This document shows, piece by piece, positions 53,086 to 61,342 of a DNA stretch of 64,000 nucleotides (position 1 is its first letter; each line of letters starts with the position of its first letter). A program made the translations under genes and the position numbers. Origin of the DNA: SABY01 sp964523795. Its GTDB lineage: Bacteria; Bacteroidota; Bacteroidia; Bacteroidales; 4484-276. The stretch spans positions 1 to 64,000 of the forward strand of contig CAZGAO010000009.1 in NCBI GenBank assembly GCA_964523795.1, given 5' to 3'. Below the pieces are notes generated by a model that was not told the origin of the DNA, did no database searches, and saw only the letters and a list, made by a program, of their open reading frames with translations.

Positions 53086-54984
53086 ATGTCAGATTTTTAT
53101 AAGACCATTTTTCCGGGATGGATGCAGGAATTCAAACGTTTTCAAACCCTAAAATCGCAGTTTTATCTCTTTGGCAATGTTTACGATTGCTACTATTTCC
53201 CGGTAAATTATGATAAGGTAAAGGATAAGAGTAAGTTGCAGTGGGCGCGTTTTAACGACCTGAAATTGCTGCTCAAGCTCTATCTTAAAAACGAGGGGTA
53301 CGAAATTATTTCGTACTACGATGTGATTGATGGCATCGACATCGAATCGCCGGTGGATGAAGAGCTGGGTAGGAATACTATTGTAAAATATCTGATCGAT
53401 AATGTGCCCTCAGCCAAAGGGATTCTCGATTCGAAGAAAATCGGAAATATCGAAAAAAAGATTACCGATGCCCTCACTTTTTATCGGGTGCTGATGTCGA
53501 ACAATAAACGGCTGTCGGCGGGCATCATCAATTACAGCTCGCGCTTTTCGGGCGACCCCAACAGCCTGAGCGAGGATGAACGTATAATTTTCTTAAAGCT
53601 GCTCAAGTCGGCTCAGGATGCCCGCCTCTTTCCCGAAAAGAAGGGTATGCGCAATATCCTGATTTTTATTTGCGATAAGCTGAACGATATTCCCAGCTGG
53701 CTCCTCCTCGAAAACCCGCTTACCCGCGGTATCCACATCACCAAGCCCAACAAGGTAGAGCGCAATCGTTTTTTGGAAGTGCAAATCCAACGCTTTTACC
53801 AGCAGGGTGCGCCGGTACAAACTGCTGAACTCAAAGCCGTTTTTGCTGACCTCACCGAGGGCTTTGCCAATCAGGAACTCGAAAATTTGATTACCATCTC
53901 TCACCAGGAAAAAATACACGTCAATAATATCCAGCAGATCATCGACCTTTTTAAATACGGTACCCGCGAAAACTTTTGGGAAGACCTGGAAAAGGAAAAG
54001 ATAGAAAACGCCGGTAGCGAATTGTGCAAGCGCGTGATGGGGCAGGATGCCGCCATTGCCAAGAGTGTGGAGATTATCCGCCGTGCCAAGCTGGGGCTTA
54101 ACTCGATTGATATGAAGCGCAATAAGTCGAAGCCCAAGGGCGTGATGTTTTTTGCAGGGCCAACGGGCGTGGGGAAAACCGAGCTGGCCAAGTCGCTCGC
54201 TGCCCTTATTTTTAATGACGAGGATGCTATTCTGCGCTTCGACATGAGCGAGTACAACGATTCAAACTCCGACACCAAACTCATCGGTTCGCCCCCGGGA
54301 TATGTGGGTTACGAGGAAGGGGGGCAACTGACTTCGCAACTCAGCGCACGCCCATTTTCTATTGTCCTCTTTGATGAGATCGAAAAAGCACACCCGGTCA
54401 TCTTCGACAAATTTTTGCAGATTCTCGATGATGGTCGCCTAACCGATGGCAAGGGCGAAACGGTGTATTTTAGCGAATCGCTCATTATTTTTACCAGCAA
54501 CCTCGGCGTTTATACCGAAGACGAAAACGGACAGCGGGTGCTCAATGTAAACTACGAAGACTCCAACGATGTTACTGCCAAAAATATCCTCGGCGAAATC
54601 CGTAACTTTTTTAATACTAAACTCAATCGTCCCGAAATATTGAATCGCTTTGGTGACAATTTCGTGGTTTTCGATTTTATTCGCCCTGATGTGGATCGCG
54701 CCATCCTGATTAAAAGTTTGAATATGATCCGCGAAAATTTGAAAAAGCAAAAAAACTGCGACTTCCAATTTGATGATGCCTTTGTGGCAGATTTCCGGGA
54801 GTTTTATATCAGCGATAATCTGATAAATGGCGGACGGGGAATTAATAATCGCGTGGAAACCTACATAAAAAATGGGATTGCCAATTTTATGTACGGGCAG
54901 GAAAAAATCCAGGAGCTGAGTTTTCGGATTTTTGTCGATCGTACGGACAAGCATAAAGTAAAGTTTGAATGTACTGGCAGCTAA
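53086..54984 (+). CDS. ClpB/ClpA-like AAA+ ATPase with degenerate first half
   Basis: A 632-residue AAA+ protein. The C-terminal half is a Clp-type AAA+ module: Walker A GPTGVGKTE with Lys364, the pore-loop segment GSPPGYVGYEEGG, Walker B VLFDEIEKAH with Asp430 and Glu431, sensor-type IIFTSNLG and a C-terminal small domain. The first about 300 residues have an AAA-like outline (LFGNVYDCY, then IFICDKLNDIPSW) but no Walker A, so they look like a decayed NBD1. No ClpP-binding IGF loop was seen, so remodelling rather than proteolysis is likely. Gap to the previous gene is 78 bases; the 3' end overlaps the radical-SAM gene by 16 bases. Confidence 0.9.
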   Translation: MSDFYKTIFPGWMQEFKRFQTLKSQFYLFGNVYDCYYFPVNYDKVKDKSKLQWARFNDLKLLLKLYLKNEGYEIISYYDVIDGIDIESPVDEELGRNTIVKYLIDNVPSAKGILDSKKIGNIEKKITDALTFYRVLMSNNKRLSAGIINYSSRFSGDPNSLSEDERIIFLKLLKSAQDARLFPEKKGMRNILIFICDKLNDIPSWLLLENPLTRGIHITKPNKVERNRFLEVQIQRFYQQGAPVQTAELKAVFADLTEGFANQELENLITISHQEKIHVNNIQQIIDLFKYGTRENFWEDLEKEKIENAGSELCKRVMGQDAAIAKSVEIIRRAKLGLNSIDMKRNKSKPKGVMFFAGPTGVGKTELAKSLAALIFNDEDAILRFDMSEYNDSNSDTKLIGSPPGYVGYEEGGQLTSQLSARPFSIVLFDEIEKAHPVIFDKFLQILDDGRLTDGKGETVYFSESLIIFTSNLGVYTEDENGQRVLNVNYEDSNDVTAKNILGEIRNFFNTKLNRPEILNRFGDNFVVFDFIRPDVDRAILIKSLNMIRENLKKQKNCDFQFDDAFVADFREFYISDNLINGGRGINNRVETYIKNGIANFMYGQEKIQELSFRIFVDRTDKHKVKFECTGS

Positions 54985-55628
54985 ATAGAATTATCTACCC
55001 CGTTTACAATCTGGGGTCTGGAAGGCGGCTGGCCATCTGGGTGCAGGGCTGTAGCCTGGGCTGCCCGGGCTGCATCAACCCCGAGCTGTGGGATGCCACC
55101 AGGGGAAGAAAAGTGGAGGTTTTTGGATTGGCACAGATGATACAGGAGATCGCGCATAATTTTGACGGGATTACGATTACCGGCGGCGAACCCTTCGACC
55201 AATACGAGGCACTCATGGTTTTTACCAGTTTTATCAAACAGGAAACCAGGCTTGATACCTTGGTTTTTTCGGGTTATACCCTGGCCGAATTACAATCCAA
55301 ATTTCCGGATAACTTGTTTACTCGTGCCATCAACTATTTGATCGATGGCCGCTACCAGCGCGATTTGCACGCGGATGATCAACTGCGTGGTTCTTCCAAT
55401 CAGCAACTGTATCGTTTTTCAAAATCTTCCGCTAATGGTGCTGCTGATTATGCAAGGGACAGCAAAATAGAGCAGCTCGATTTTTGGAAAGCCACCGGAC
55501 ATTGGGCTTTAAAAATTGACGAGAACAAACAAGCTTTTATGAGCGGTATTCCACGCCGCGACGACATGGAGTATTTGGCCAGACGCTTGGCCGATTCAGG
55601 AATTAAATTCGAAATCAAAAATGTATAA
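54969..55628 (+). CDS. NrdG-like radical-SAM activase
   Basis: A 219-residue radical-SAM protein. The cluster motif CSLGCPGC (Cys28, Cys32, Cys35) is canonical CX3CX2C, followed by NPELWD and TGGEPFDQ (SAM-binding GGE). It resembles activating enzymes of anaerobic ribonucleotide reductase (NrdG) and the related 4Fe-4S single-cluster proteins. No glycyl-radical enzyme or nrdD is near. It overlaps the AAA+ gene by 16 bases and the FHA gene by 8, implying tight co-translation. The target could be another protein of the set. Not identified with confidence as NrdG itself. Confidence 0.85.
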   Translation: MYWQLNRIIYPVYNLGSGRRLAIWVQGCSLGCPGCINPELWDATRGRKVEVFGLAQMIQEIAHNFDGITITGGEPFDQYEALMVFTSFIKQETRLDTLVFSGYTLAELQSKFPDNLFTRAINYLIDGRYQRDLHADDQLRGSSNQQLYRFSKSSANGAADYARDSKIEQLDFWKATGHWALKIDENKQAFMSGIPRRDDMEYLARRLADSGIKFEIKNV

Positions 55629-56244
55629 GATTAATTGCGATTATTGCTTTGAAAGCTATTTCTTTGAGAAGCTGGATGAAAAGCCAGCAGACTGCAAAAA
55701 TTGTAACTCACCGCTCGATCACATCGAGCCGGAGCTGGTGGATGCGGAAAGCCCGGAGGTAGTTTTGGATGATCAGGATATAGTTCTCCGTTTTACCTAT
55801 CAAAAAACCGGCGAGCGTATTAGCATTCCATTTAGCGATACCATAGTTCTGGGTCGCCAAAGTGCCGGCAAAAGTGTGTTTGAAAAAATTCCCCAGATCA
55901 GTCGCGAGCATTGCAAGATCGAGTTTATCCACGGGCAATACCGGGTAACCGATTTAAATTCGCTCAATGGCACTTTCGTGGGCTCTTCACGCCGCGATTG
56001 CCTGAAACATCAAAAAGAAGTTTTGACGGATAACTCAGTGCTTTATCTGGGGCGTGAGCCTTTTTTGGTAAGTATTAACCTGGATGCGGCGAATACTAAA
56101 ATCACGAAAAACCTTAGCGCGGCTGCTGACGATTTCGATGCCCTTAGATTTAAGTGCAAAGCCTGCGGCAAAGTCCACGCGATGAACCTGATGATTTGCG
56201 ATGAGTGCGGATCTTATGGTCAAATTGAACCGCTCACCGATTAA
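55621..56244 (+). CDS. FHA-domain protein with two zinc ribbons
   Basis: A 207-residue phosphopeptide-binding protein. N-terminal zinc ribbon (C-x2-C ... C-x2-C at about residues 5-25). FHA domain about 55-145, with the key residues GR (Gly78-Arg79), SREH (94-97) and NSLNGT (113-118), which contact phosphothreonine. C-terminal zinc ribbon at about 177-202 (CKACGK, then CDECGS). FHA domains usually read the product of a Ser/Thr kinase, here plausibly the membrane kinase of the same set, with the PP2C reversing it. Overlaps the radical-SAM gene by 8 bases; last gene of the set. Confidence 0.9.
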   Translation: MYKINCDYCFESYFFEKLDEKPADCKNCNSPLDHIEPELVDAESPEVVLDDQDIVLRFTYQKTGERISIPFSDTIVLGRQSAGKSVFEKIPQISREHCKIEFIHGQYRVTDLNSLNGTFVGSSRRDCLKHQKEVLTDNSVLYLGREPFLVSINLDAANTKITKNLSAAADDFDALRFKCKACGKVHAMNLMICDECGSYGQIEPLTD

Positions 56245-56299
56245 GTTTGTTGTGCCTCTGTAATTTTTAATTTTATAACCAGGAACCTTATTTAATTTC

Positions 56300-56971
56300 A
56301 TGTCAAATCATAAATCAGAAACTTTATCCAAAGCCATCACCGTGCAGAGCGTTCGCATGCTCACCGATTTTGCTTATGTATTAAAATTCGATCGCAAGCA
56401 AAGACCCTTCACCGCAGGGCAGCACGTTATTTTGGGTATTAAAAACGAAAACAATGCCCGCGAATATTCGGTTTACAGCGGTGAGCACGACGATTATTTT
56501 GAAGTCCTGATAAAAGAGGTACTCGAAGGCGATGTTTCTAAGCGATTAAAAAAACTAAAGACCGGAAGCCAGTTGCAGATGGACGGGCCGCTGGGTTTTT
56601 TTAGCATAAAAGCATCCGATATCGAAACTCAAAAATTTGTCTTCCTGGCCACAGGCTCGGGCATAGCGCCCTTCCGCAGCTTTGTGCGTTCCTATCCCAA
56701 GCTGGATTATACGCTTTTGCATGGCGTGCGATATGCCGGCGAAGCCTACGATCGTGAGGAGTATGACCCCGAGCGATATTTGCTTTGCACCACGGCGGAC
56801 GAATCGGGCGACTTTCATGGCCGCATCACCGATTATCTGCGCCAGCATGACATCGATACGCAGGCTCATTATTATCTTTGTGGCAACGTAAAAATGATTC
56901 ACGAAGCCTTCGATATCCTTAAAGAAAAAAATGTGGCTCAGGAAAATATGCACGCCGAAGTTTATTTTTAG
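56300..56971 (+). CDS. Ferredoxin-NADP reductase-like flavoprotein
   Basis: A 223-residue oxidoreductase of the FNR family. FAD-binding barrel about 1-105 with REYSVYS (Arg-x-Tyr-Ser flavin motif). NAD(P)-binding half about 110-223 with ATGSGIAPFRSF and a terminal CGN segment with an aromatic end (EVYF). It would move electrons between NAD(P)H and a ferredoxin or flavodoxin; partner not visible. Whether it supplies electrons to the radical-SAM protein upstream is speculation. Gap of 55 bases to the FHA gene, so membership of that unit is uncertain. Confidence 0.85.
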   Translation: MSNHKSETLSKAITVQSVRMLTDFAYVLKFDRKQRPFTAGQHVILGIKNENNAREYSVYSGEHDDYFEVLIKEVLEGDVSKRLKKLKTGSQLQMDGPLGFFSIKASDIETQKFVFLATGSGIAPFRSFVRSYPKLDYTLLHGVRYAGEAYDREEYDPERYLLCTTADESGDFHGRITDYLRQHDIDTQAHYYLCGNVKMIHEAFDILKEKNVAQENMHAEVYF

Positions 56972-57024
56972 CCTGACGTATTCATAAGTATTAGCTTTTG
57001 CAATATTTATGAATAGTACAGGCT
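56970..57024. repeat. Long imperfect inverted repeat
   Basis: Arms AGCCTG-acg-TATTCATAA (56970-56987) and TTATGAATA-gta-CAGGCT (57007-57024), starting inside the stop codon of the flavoprotein gene. No T tract. Possible transcription end or mRNA stabiliser. Confidence 0.6.
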
Positions 57025-57096
57025 AAGCCCAGATTAATAATTTCCCCTGTTTGCCGTTAGCTGTTTACAAATTTTACAAGAATTTAAAATCATAAC

Positions 57097-58446
57097 ATGA
57101 AATATCATCTTATTACCTTAGGATGCCAAATGAATATGTCGGACAGCGAGCGTGTGCGCACCATCATCGAAACGCAAACAGGCTACCAGTGGACCGACCA
57201 TGAAGACGAAGCCAACCTGGTAGGTATTCTGGCCTGCTCGGTACGGCAAAAGGCCATCGACAAAGTGTATTCGCGTATCCAGAAATGGAACAAATGGAAA
57301 AACCATAAAAGCCTTATTACCTTTATCTCGGGCTGCATCCTGCCCAACGACATGGAAAAATTCCTCAAATTGTTTGATATTGTTTTTAGGATGAGCGAGC
57401 TGGAAAAACTGCCCGAGATGATCAGACATTATGGGGTGGTAACGCCGGCAGCGCTTTTTACTGACCTTGATGGCATGCCCGGCAACGATAGCATTGATAG
57501 TTTTTGGAAGGTTAATCCGCATTACAGCTCCGATTACGAAGCCTTTGTGCCCATTCAAAATGGCTGTGATAAGTTTTGCACTTTTTGTGCTGTGCCCTAC
57601 ACTCGTGGCCGGGAGGTTTCCAGGCCATCCGGCGAAATTATTTCGGAAGTGCAAAGGCTTGTCGAAGAGGGTTATAAATCCTTAACCCTGCTTGGGCAAA
57701 ACGTTAATTCGTATGGTCTGGATAAAAAGGGCGAAGAAATTAGTTTTCCACAATTGCTGGGTGCGATTGGCGAAATGGGCATAAAATCCGGAAAGAAGTT
57801 CTGGCTTTATTTTACCTCGCCTCATCCGCGCGATATGACCGATGAGGTAATCGAAATGGTGGCAAATTACGATTGCCTGGCCAAGCAAATCCATCTACCT
57901 ATTCAATCGGGCGACGACAAGGTGCTGATAAAAATGAACCGCAAACATACCGTGGACAGATACCGCCAAATTATGGATACCATCCGGCGATTGATTCCCC
58001 AGGCCACGGTGTTTACTGATATTATCGTGGGCTTTACTGGCGAAACAGACGAGGCTTTTGAGAATACACGCAAGATTATTCACGAGTTTAAATACAACAT
58101 GGCCTACATCGCCCAATACTCCGTTAGGCCGGGAGCTACCAGTTCGCGGTGGGCCGACGATGTGCCCAAAGAAGTAAAAAGCACCCGCTTTCATCAGTTG
58201 AGCCAGGATTTGCGCATGCATACCGCTGTTCATAATCAGCAAATGATTGGGCAGCAATACACCGTTTTAGTTACCGGCTCCGATCGCAAGGAAGGTTATC
58301 TTTCGGCACTCACCGAAGGGAAGATCGTTTGCCGTTTTGCCAGCGATGACCTGAGTTTAATAGGTAAGTTTGTGGATATTACCATCATCTCGTCCACCGA
58401 TTTCTCCGTCGAAGGGCAAATGGTAAAGCAGCCTGCAGGGGTTTAG
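57097..58446 (+). CDS. miaB: tRNA-2-methylthio-N6-dimethylallyladenosine synthase
   Basis: A 449-residue methylthiotransferase. N-terminal cluster cysteines Cys10 (GCQMN), Cys47 (CSVRQ) and Cys80 (SGC). Radical-SAM CX3CX2C motif CDKFCTFC with Cys157, Cys161, Cys164. LLGQNVNSY is typical of MiaB rather than RimO. TRAM domain in the last about 65 residues. It adds a methylthio group to i6A37 in tRNAs. RimO or MtaB are the alternatives but fit less well. Confidence 0.9.
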   Translation: MKYHLITLGCQMNMSDSERVRTIIETQTGYQWTDHEDEANLVGILACSVRQKAIDKVYSRIQKWNKWKNHKSLITFISGCILPNDMEKFLKLFDIVFRMSELEKLPEMIRHYGVVTPAALFTDLDGMPGNDSIDSFWKVNPHYSSDYEAFVPIQNGCDKFCTFCAVPYTRGREVSRPSGEIISEVQRLVEEGYKSLTLLGQNVNSYGLDKKGEEISFPQLLGAIGEMGIKSGKKFWLYFTSPHPRDMTDEVIEMVANYDCLAKQIHLPIQSGDDKVLIKMNRKHTVDRYRQIMDTIRRLIPQATVFTDIIVGFTGETDEAFENTRKIIHEFKYNMAYIAQYSVRPGATSSRWADDVPKEVKSTRFHQLSQDLRMHTAVHNQQMIGQQYTVLVTGSDRKEGYLSALTEGKIVCRFASDDLSLIGKFVDITIISSTDFSVEGQMVKQPAGV

Positions 58447-58546
58447 GAAATTATCATTTGCTTTATAGATTTCTACCAACATTCCCTTTCTATTGCATAC
58501 TTCCGTTTTTTGTTTCTTTGTTTTTATTTATAAATGAATTTACAAA

Positions 58547-60187
58547 ATGAACAAAATATTTACGCTAACCTTCCTCGTAATAATTTCTGTCAATGCCTTT
58601 GGGCAGGATATGTACTTCCCTCCTGAGTTTGAAAAACAGGAAGGCCTGCTGCTTACCTGGGATTACAACGATAGTCGCAACCCAATTACCGCAGCCATTG
58701 CCAAAGCCGTTCAGCCCTCCGCAAGGGTTTGGGTAATTTACTATCCCGGCACAGCTCCCATGGATACCACCGAAATTCGCGACTATTTGCGTAATCATAG
58801 TGTGCCCGATGCAAACGTTTTCCTCATCCCAGCCTGGACCGAAACCCTTTGGATACGCGATTACGGCCCTTTCGCCGGTTACAATTTGGAGGTTTCTTCG
58901 CCCGAAAGGCTATTCTTCGATGCCGGTTACTCCAACTACGGCCGACCTAACGATGATGCCATCCCCACGCAGTTGGGCGACTTAATGAATATCGCTGTCC
59001 AGGATTTCCCCTTGCAGTTTGAAGGTGGCAATGTGCTGACCGATGGCCTGGGCCGTGCCTGGGGCAGCACCCGGATATTTTCGCAAAACCCCCAGATGAC
59101 CCCAAAAGAAGTGGAAGTAATGATGGAATCCTATTTTGGTATTGATGATATGATGTTTTTGGAGGCAGTGGTGAACAGCGGCGGTGGAATTTGGTGCCAC
59201 GTGGATATGTTTATGAAAATCCTGGACAGCGAAACTATCATGATTTCAGAATATCCCGATTTTGTTCCCGATTACGCGCTCATCGAATCCTTTGTGGATA
59301 CGCTCTCCAAAATGACAAATGCCAACGGGCGAGCCTATCAGATTGTGCGAATTCCCGCACCTCCCAAAGCCAATGGCCAATGGGCTACAAGTCAAAACGA
59401 TGAGATGCGCACCTACACCAATTCCATTATTATCAACGATGTGGTGGTAGTGCCGTCGTACGATTTACCGATTTACGACAGCCTGGCCTTTCAAATTTAC
59501 AGTGAGCAGATGCCCGGTTATCGCATCGAAATGGTAGAAGCGGTCGAGCTAACGCCACTTTATGGATCCTTGCATTGCATCTCGAAAGAGGTAACGAAAG
59601 CTGATTTTTTAAAAATCAATCATGCAAAGCTGTGCGGAATGAAGGATTATACCGATCCTTTTTTTATAGAAACTGAAATATGGACGGATGGCCAGCCCGA
59701 TTCTGCCTTTGTGTTTTACAAAACTTTGGGAGAGCCAAATTTTAATAAAACCGCCCTCACAGCTTCCGGTGATGTTTTTAAGGCCGCCCTCGCCAACATC
59801 GAGTACCGCGATACCATCACTTATTTTCTTTCTGTTTTTAAAGCTGGAGATCAAACGAACTTCCCCACCCAGGGTGCTGGCGGAGCTTACACTTTTTGGT
59901 TTGACCCATCGGTGGATATCCGCGAAAGCGTGTTGTCGAATAACGAAACTTTTGATGTTTTCCCCAATCCTGCTTCTCAGGCATTTTCGATAGGCCTTAG
60001 TTTGGATGACTTTCCATATCACTTAGATATTTTCAATGCGATGGGTAAATCGGTTTTCCAAGCAGCAATTCTGCAAAATTATCAATTCATACCAGTAGCA
60101 ACTAATTTGCCAAATGGCCTTTATTATTTGCAATTGCAAAAAGATGCCAGGATTTTAGGTCGTCAAAAATTATTGATAATAAAATAA
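58547..60187 (+). CDS. T9SS-exported peptidylarginine-deiminase-like enzyme
   Basis: A 546-residue exported member of the agmatine deiminase / bacterial peptidylarginine deiminase (PPAD) superfamily. Signal peptide about 1-19 (ends AFGQ). Catalytic-type residues are in place: Asp105 in WIRDYGP, EGGNVL, His218 and Asp220 in CHVDM, Asn292 and Cys344 in LHCISKE. A beta-rich region (about 365-465) and a T9SS sorting domain (about 470-546; VFPNPASQ) follow. Porphyromonas gingivalis PPAD is a T9SS enzyme that citrullinates peptides, so the same activity is likely, though agmatine-type substrates cannot be excluded. The stop is 2 bases from the next gene. Confidence 0.87.
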   Translation: MNKIFTLTFLVIISVNAFGQDMYFPPEFEKQEGLLLTWDYNDSRNPITAAIAKAVQPSARVWVIYYPGTAPMDTTEIRDYLRNHSVPDANVFLIPAWTETLWIRDYGPFAGYNLEVSSPERLFFDAGYSNYGRPNDDAIPTQLGDLMNIAVQDFPLQFEGGNVLTDGLGRAWGSTRIFSQNPQMTPKEVEVMMESYFGIDDMMFLEAVVNSGGGIWCHVDMFMKILDSETIMISEYPDFVPDYALIESFVDTLSKMTNANGRAYQIVRIPAPPKANGQWATSQNDEMRTYTNSIIINDVVVVPSYDLPIYDSLAFQIYSEQMPGYRIEMVEAVELTPLYGSLHCISKEVTKADFLKINHAKLCGMKDYTDPFFIETEIWTDGQPDSAFVFYKTLGEPNFNKTALTASGDVFKAALANIEYRDTITYFLSVFKAGDQTNFPTQGAGGAYTFWFDPSVDIRESVLSNNETFDVFPNPASQAFSIGLSLDDFPYHLDIFNAMGKSVFQAAILQNYQFIPVATNLPNGLYYLQLQKDARILGRQKLLIIK

Positions 60188-60189
60188 GA

Positions 60190-60870
60190 ATGCCCGTTTA
60201 TCAACTCACCGATGATCTGATTTTTCCCTCGCCTATGTTGTCCGAGCCGGACGGCCTGCTTGCTATTGATGGCGATCTTTCTACGGACAGGCTTTTGCTG
60301 GCTTATGCCAATGGGATTTTTCCCTGGTACGACCAAGACTCGCCCATTATGTGGTGGTCGCCCGGGCCGCGCATGGTGCTCTATCCTGATAAGTTGAAAG
60401 TTTCTAAATCTTTAGCCCAAACTATACGCAACAAAGGTTATTCGGTGGCTTTTGATACTAATTTTGCCGGAGTGATTGCACAATGCGCCACAGCAAATCG
60501 CCCCGATCAGGATGGAACCTGGATTACTACTGAAATGCAAGAGGCCTACATTGGCCTGCACAACGAAGGATTTGCGCATTCGGTAGAAATTTATCACGAA
60601 AAAACACTGGTCGGTGGGCTTTACGGTGTATCTTTGGGGCGTATTTTTTTTGGCGAATCCATGTTTCACAATAAGCGTGATGCTTCAAAGGCAGCCTTGT
60701 ATTATTTAGTTAAGAAACTGAAGGCATGGGATTTTGATTTGATTGATGCCCAGCAAAACACCGGGCATATTAGAAGTATGGGAGGAGAATTGATGGATAA
60801 GTCCGTTTTTCTGAATATTTTAAAAAAATCTTTAAAAGCCCCAACAATACGCGGAAAGTGGAGTTTGTAG
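60190..60870 (+). CDS. aat: Leucyl/phenylalanyl-tRNA-protein transferase
   Basis: A 226-residue L/F transferase. Family signatures are visible: DGLLAIDGDLSTDRLLLAY, NGIFPWY near residue 43, WWSPGPRMVL, GGLYGVSLGRIFFGESMF and IDAQQNTGH. The enzyme moves Leu or Phe from tRNA to N-terminal Arg or Lys of proteins in the N-degron pathway. Length is typical. Close to the deiminase gene, but the functions look unrelated. Confidence 0.95.
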   Translation: MPVYQLTDDLIFPSPMLSEPDGLLAIDGDLSTDRLLLAYANGIFPWYDQDSPIMWWSPGPRMVLYPDKLKVSKSLAQTIRNKGYSVAFDTNFAGVIAQCATANRPDQDGTWITTEMQEAYIGLHNEGFAHSVEIYHEKTLVGGLYGVSLGRIFFGESMFHNKRDASKAALYYLVKKLKAWDFDLIDAQQNTGHIRSMGGELMDKSVFLNILKKSLKAPTIRGKWSL

Positions 60871-60946
60871 TACGAAATTGAAATTGCCTTGAAAAATCGA
60901 GAAATATTAATACACAAATATTACTTACAATAATAAGATCAAGAAT

Positions 60947-61324
60947 ATGAGTTTTGAAATTACAGGAAAGTTAATCGAGAAATTTGAAGCACAACAGGTA
61001 ACCGACCGTTTCAGGAAACGGGAATTTGTGCTCGAAACCCGTGAAAATGTGGGCACATCAGAGTTTGTTGAAACCATCAAATTCCAGCTTACACAGGATC
61101 GCTGCGATTTGATAGATGCCATTAATTTAGGTGAGGATGTAAAAGTATCCTTCAATGTTCGAGGACGGCGCTGGGAGAAAAATGGTCAGGTGAGTTATTT
61201 TAACAACCTTGAGGCCTGGAAAGCTGAGAAAAAACAAGCGAACGACCAGCCTCACGACATGCCGCCACCACCTTCGGAAGCGGATATCCCAGCCGAAGAA
61301 CCCACCGATGATCTGCCTTTTTAA
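60947..61324 (+). CDS. DUF3127-type protein with SSB-like acidic tail
   Basis: A 125-residue cytoplasmic protein starting EITGKLIEKFEAQQVTDRFRKREFVLE, as in DUF3127 proteins common in Bacteroidota; an OB-like beta domain occupies about 1-90. The C-terminus is proline- and acid-rich and ends DDLPF, very similar to the DDDIPF tip by which single-stranded-DNA-binding protein recruits partners. Role in nucleic-acid handling is inferred only. 76 bases downstream of aat, 18 before the next gene. Confidence 0.8.
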   Translation: MSFEITGKLIEKFEAQQVTDRFRKREFVLETRENVGTSEFVETIKFQLTQDRCDLIDAINLGEDVKVSFNVRGRRWEKNGQVSYFNNLEAWKAEKKQANDQPHDMPPPPSEADIPAEEPTDDLPF

Positions 61325-61342
61325 TACACTAATGCCTATCGG

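Noticed and set aside
47325..56244. Type VI secretion cluster
   Set aside because: Kinase, phosphatase, FHA and Clp-like ATPase are present, but no sheath, baseplate, tube or membrane-complex genes are visible.
56970..57024. Rho-independent terminator after the flavoprotein gene
   Set aside because: A long inverted repeat exists, but its loop is 19 bases, the arms are imperfect and no T run follows, so it was listed as a repeat only.
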